This document shows, in pieces, positions 60,473 to 64,000 of a stretch of 64,000 nt of DNA. The notes under the pieces are model-generated. The model was not told the origin of the DNA and did not search any database. It saw only the letters and a program-made list of their open reading frames with translations. How positions within the stretch are numbered: position 1 is the first letter of the stretch; the number at the start of each line of letters is the position of its first letter. Both the position numbers and the translations under genes were made by a program. This DNA is from Siphonodentalium dalli (Eukaryota > Mollusca > Scaphopoda > Gadilida > Siphonodentaliidae): contig CP136067.1 of assembly GCA_032622095.1 (NCBI GenBank), positions 43,567,549 to 43,631,548 of the forward strand. The letters run 5' to 3'.

Positions 60473-60587
60473 GTACATACACATATTTCTCAGTTCCAAT
60501 CCACAAGACTTTGTAAGGAGTTCATAGAACTGTACCTTGAATTCTATTTCAGCCGCTGTTCTCAGCCCACCACGATATAAACCAGCC

Positions 60588-60888
60588 ATGGAAACTCTTG
60601 GCCTACTCCTAGCAATTATGCATCTGTCCAGTGCGGCTGAGATGGCGGTTCGCAGGTTCAGGCGACTCGGGGATCTAGATGGAGTATATCGACCCGGCGC
60701 ATTCGAGACACATTCGAGTAGCCCCGATTTCACCTCTTGTTGCAAGTATTGCATCAATGGTGGATGCATCAGCTACGTCTACCACGCCGGAGATAAAAAG
60801 TGTTACTTATATGACTGGCCTTTGGAAGCTTCAGACAATATCGTCACATTTCCTGGAGGAAGTGTGGCATTTGTTGTGGATGGTGATG
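60588..60888 (+). CDS. PAN/Apple-like plus C-type lectin gene, first coding exon
   Basis: ATG at 60588, in GCCATGG context, opens a predicted signal peptide (METLGLLLAIMHLSSAAE), so the product is secreted or surface-bound. A further in-frame ATG at 60537 would place 17 residues before it, so the second start is preferred. After a basic stretch (RRFRR) the exon carries a PAN/Apple-like cysteine pattern around residues 48-75: CC, C, C, then C before YLYDWP. PAN/Apple modules bind proteins or sugars. The exon ends at a good donor (G before GTGAGT, 60889) in phase 1, usual for shuffled extracellular modules. A possible acceptor TTCTATTTCAG (60542-60552) suggests an upstream 5' UTR exon. The gene continues at 63306. 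A role in recognition or immunity is inferred from the family only. Confidence 0.75.
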
Positions 60889-63305
60889 GTGAGTACCACG
60901 TGTGACATGATCCATATCATTTTGAGATATGTCCGATAGTACATACGATAGTATAGTTATTGTTAGATGTGTTACCGGACCTAGGATAAACTTCCTTTCC
61001 CCAGTGATTGTAACTGCTGAGGTTAATTGTATATAAGTAAGCACAGGACGTGAGAGATATAAATGATATAGTATAAGAACCCACAAGCATAATTAACAAG
61101 ATGATATTCTTAATTGGTTATGACTGGTAGCAATCATTGTATAGTCAAGGGAGGATCAAATCAGTATCATCCTATAGTAAACAATAGTATGGACATAGAC
61201 AAGGGTATCATGATATATCATACCTTATTTGGACGCATGATACACCAACCGTTGGAATAACTACTCGTGTCTAGAAATAACTGACAACTGAACCACCAAC
61301 TCCTCTGTTCATCTACCTACTGTGTTACCGACAGAGACTTATTTAAATATAAAAGTATCAAACCTTCTGGACTCTTCATTGTCCCGTACGCGGCCATGTT
61401 CACATTCACCACTGGATATCACGGGACAGGGAATCAAATCTGAACTTGTTCTAGTCCATTCATAACTCTATGATTTATTAATATAATGGTCTAATTGCGT
61501 GATGTGCAGTCAGAGTGCACATCAATTCACTTCAATGTTAGCTATAATAGATTCCTCTTAGTTTATGCGAGATTGCATGTATGTAGCGGAAGTGCATGGT
61601 ATGCTTGTATTCGACGATGTGTTATTTTGTCAATGTTGAGAAGGGAATATATGTATACATTTTAAAAGAAAGAATACTTGCAGCTAATAATCATATCATA
61701 TCAACCATTTGTAATTCAGATATTATACATGTATTCAAGTCTAAATATTTTAAACCATGGAATGGTATGTTATACATTTAGCGACATTCTTGTATTCCGG
61801 CCATTTATACATAACACATTATGTTCATGTACTTGTGTTTGTGTACTTGGTTATCTCATACCATATAGACATTTATAGTCTGAAATAAAAATTATGCATA
61901 TAATACCACGGTGACAGTAATGTTCACAAAACAATGATCTCACTATGCGAAATCTCACGGAGATTGATTAATGATGAAAATAAGAACACGATCGATCTAT
62001 TTTACATGTACTTGTTGATGATAGCTCTTTTAAAGAGATATTTTGTTTAAATAAAATTTATGTTATTGGCAAGAACCCACTTCGAATGCCTTGCGTCCCT
62101 TTAACAGTATCTGATGCAAATCTCCAAATGCAAAAGTTACAGGTTGGGCAGTGTTCCTGTGTGTGACTTGATAAAATATTGAAAATAATACTTATATATG
62201 GTATAGCTGGAATCGGAATTTGCTTAGTCGCCATTTATAAAAATGTATTTCTGAATTTTATAATGACTCTTCAAAAGTAGGCCAAGTGTTGTAATTCTCA
62301 AACTAAAAAATATAGATCCAATTGAAAATTACCTAGAAGAAACCGCCATGCAGTTAGAATTATATATTATGGCTTATGCATTGTTGGATACCTACTCATA
62401 TCCACGGAATAGGTAAATCAGAAAATTGTCAGGAATAATAATGATTGTGAGAGTTGGGGTTTTACCAAAAACATAACCACGGTGACGAATCACGTGGTTT
62501 CGAGTTGATGAGTAGCATGTATTCAAAATTACCGAGGTGATCACAAACGCCACCAGAAACGAGGAAAGGGGTAATAAACTAGATTAACCCTTTACCCAAC
62601 AGAAGGGCCATGTGCCAATGCATTCTCTTATAAATGCGAGTCGACCATAGGTCGCCTCGCATATATAAGAGAATGCATTGGCTTAACACATTAAAAATTA
62701 TAAAATTGTTAAAGAATGTAAGAAAAAATGGTCGACTCGCATATATAAGAGAATGCATTGGCACAGGGCATAACTGTAACTATCACAATGTGGTCAAGGA
62801 GCCGGTTCCAATGATATCCATATTTGTATGGTTCTATTGAGACAGACCGAAGATATTTTAGGCTGTTGAAGCTTTATTTGGCCGGTTTTGGCCGGTTTGT
62901 TGGGTAAAGGGTTAAACTAGGATGTCATACATTTATATTATAATGATATAGTAGTTTGTCAGCTACGACATATGCTATACTATTTTTCAGACAAGCTTAT
63001 ACTGCATTTGTGTCCAAACTCACAGTTCTTGGCTATAACATTCTGACCAAAGGTGTCAGTCGAAGGATTCACATATATGTATATGGACGGGACTGGTGTA
63101 TTACACGTACCTCCGACTTGAAACTTTGATCAGAACGTTATAGAAAACTACTAAGTATTTTAGAACAGAATAAGGTATCAACTTGTTTTAAAAAGCAACT
63201 AGTATATTCTCGTAACAGTCAAAATGTATTGTTTGCCATTTTGAATGCGTGGTATTCAACAACCTCGAAAGCACGTGATTCCCCACCGTGATTACAACAT
63301 TTCAG
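60889..63305 (+). other. Phase-1 intron of the PAN-CTLD gene
   Basis: About 2.4 kb from GTGAGT to CAACATTTCAG. It carries a TTAA MITE (62584-62915), an alternative acceptor (TATTTTTCAG, 62981-62990) and no other gene. Short frames inside have no domain. Confidence 0.6.
62584..62915. mobile_element. piggyBac-type MITE with perfect 14-bp ends
   Basis: CCCTTTACCCAACA (62588-62601) and its exact complement TGTTGGGTAAAGGG (62898-62911) are flanked by TTAA on both sides. Inside are three CTCGCATATATAAGAG-type arms (one left, two right) around GCCAATGCATTCTC, giving alternative hairpins. CCC termini and the TTAA target are as in piggyBac elements. No transposase is encoded. Confidence 0.9.
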
Positions 63306-63509
63306 CCCTGGCAAAAGGCAGACAACTGTCTCACCACATTCCTGAGTGGAATCAAATCTGGATCATCTCACTGACTGAACCACGGGAGCTACCATCTCTT
63401 ACATGGCAGGATGCGAAAGACTTCTGCGAAGATAGAGGCGGAGTTCTTCTCGCGATAACCAGCGCCGCAATATATGACAGATTTAACCAAATTGATGCCG
63501 ATTACCCTG
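63306..63509 (+). CDS. PAN/Apple-like plus C-type lectin gene, second exon (start of the lectin domain)
   Basis: Acceptor AACATTTCAG (AG at 63304-63305) and donor G before GTCAGT (63510) enclose 204 bp, exactly 68 codons, phase 1 at both ends, so it joins the 60588-60888 exon in frame. It encodes SHHIPEWNQIWIISLTEP, then TWQDAKDFCEDRGGVLLAI, the classic C-type lectin first helix (W..A...C...GG.L..I), and YDRFNQIDADYPG. The W, the first conserved Cys and the GG are present. The calcium/sugar-binding loop (EPN/QPD and WND) would lie in exons past the window end. The protein is therefore partial here, and whether it binds sugar cannot be judged. Confidence 0.75.
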
Positions 63510-64000
63510 GTCAGTGCTAATATACAAGTACATTAACTTTTTTTATTTTTTTAGAATTTAACCCTTTCTATACTAAAGCATCATTGGAAATGTTCAGTTA
63601 TTAAGTTCAACAATCGATGAACTTATTATATCACATATAGCCCTATTATTATATTATATCATTAAAAAGCCATTACATATTTCCTTATCTCTCACTAGTG
63701 ACGAATAGGTGCGTGCTGATTAATACTATTTAGTAAAGCCGCACATGACAACAATACCAGACAATGCAAAATGATTGCTTCGTTCATTAAAGTTAAATAT
63801 TTGTCCGACTTCGTTGCACTGACGAAATTAGACACAAAAACAAAGAGGCCAAAGAGAGCGAGCAATACTGTCGTATACGATTGTGAAGCGTCTCAGCTTG
63901 TTAAAAAGGCATAAAGCTCTAGATTTGTTTTCATGTGATATACAAGATCTTCAACTCGTTATGTTCTGTTAAAAGATTTTATGAAATTCGTTTGATAAAT
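63510..64000 (+). other. Intron start and TTAA element end, no further exon
   Basis: Begins with the GTCAGT donor. TTAA (63558-63561) then CCCTTTCTATACTA is the exact complement of bases 1-18 and marks the left end of a piggyBac-like element running right out of the window. No lectin exon is visible before 64000. Confidence 0.5.

Overview
The window looks like nuclear DNA of a marine invertebrate, most likely a lophotrochozoan and probably a bivalve mollusc. The grounds are AT-rich sequence with frequent ACATGTA-type words, intron-bearing gene fragments, a decayed Jockey/CR1-like LINE, many TTAA-flanked and foldback MITEs, interspersed repeats of the kind I associate with mollusc genomes, and a secreted PAN/Apple plus C-type-lectin gene. 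The taxon is an inference from style. No bacterial operon, rRNA, tRNA or CRISPR array was found. Nearly everything is repeat; most open frames of 60-150 codons look like chance.

Layout. 1-6.2 kb: a TTAA/terminal-repeat end, a palindromic minisatellite (252-484), and a decayed array of ~1.1-1.5 kb units in direct and inverted orientation, interrupted by a TTAA MITE (5337-5946). 6.2-9.2 kb: interspersed repeats and a MITE. 9.24-33.6 kb: a 24 kb satellite made of about 44 copies of a 538-bp unit, itself a diverged A+B dimer (184+354 bp). Its variants form a higher-order pattern, including three 8-unit blocks of 4305 bp. 34.7-36.7 kb: a ~69-bp minisatellite that brackets a small minus-strand terminal exon with its own stop and AATAAA signal. 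37-48.4 kb: several foldback elements, short tandem dimers and a ~130-bp divergent repeat.

48.7-52.3 kb: a 5'-truncated, frameshifted LINE on the minus strand, bounded exactly on both sides by 406-bp direct repeats about 98% identical. This resembles an exceptionally long target-site duplication. 53.9-59.5 kb: more MITEs, a ~105-bp-arm palindrome, minisatellites and an exact 234-bp tandem duplication. 60.3-63.5 kb: the one convincing host gene. It has a signal peptide and PAN/Apple-like exon (60588-60888), a ~2.4 kb intron carrying a TTAA MITE, then a symmetric phase 1-1 exon that begins a C-type lectin domain (63306-63509). The rest of the gene lies past the window end.

The features most worth following are the long LINE-flanking duplication, the higher-order satellite with a perfect hairpin in every unit, the PAN-CTLD gene, the orphan terminal exon inside the minisatellite, and the recurrent TTAA-targeting elements.
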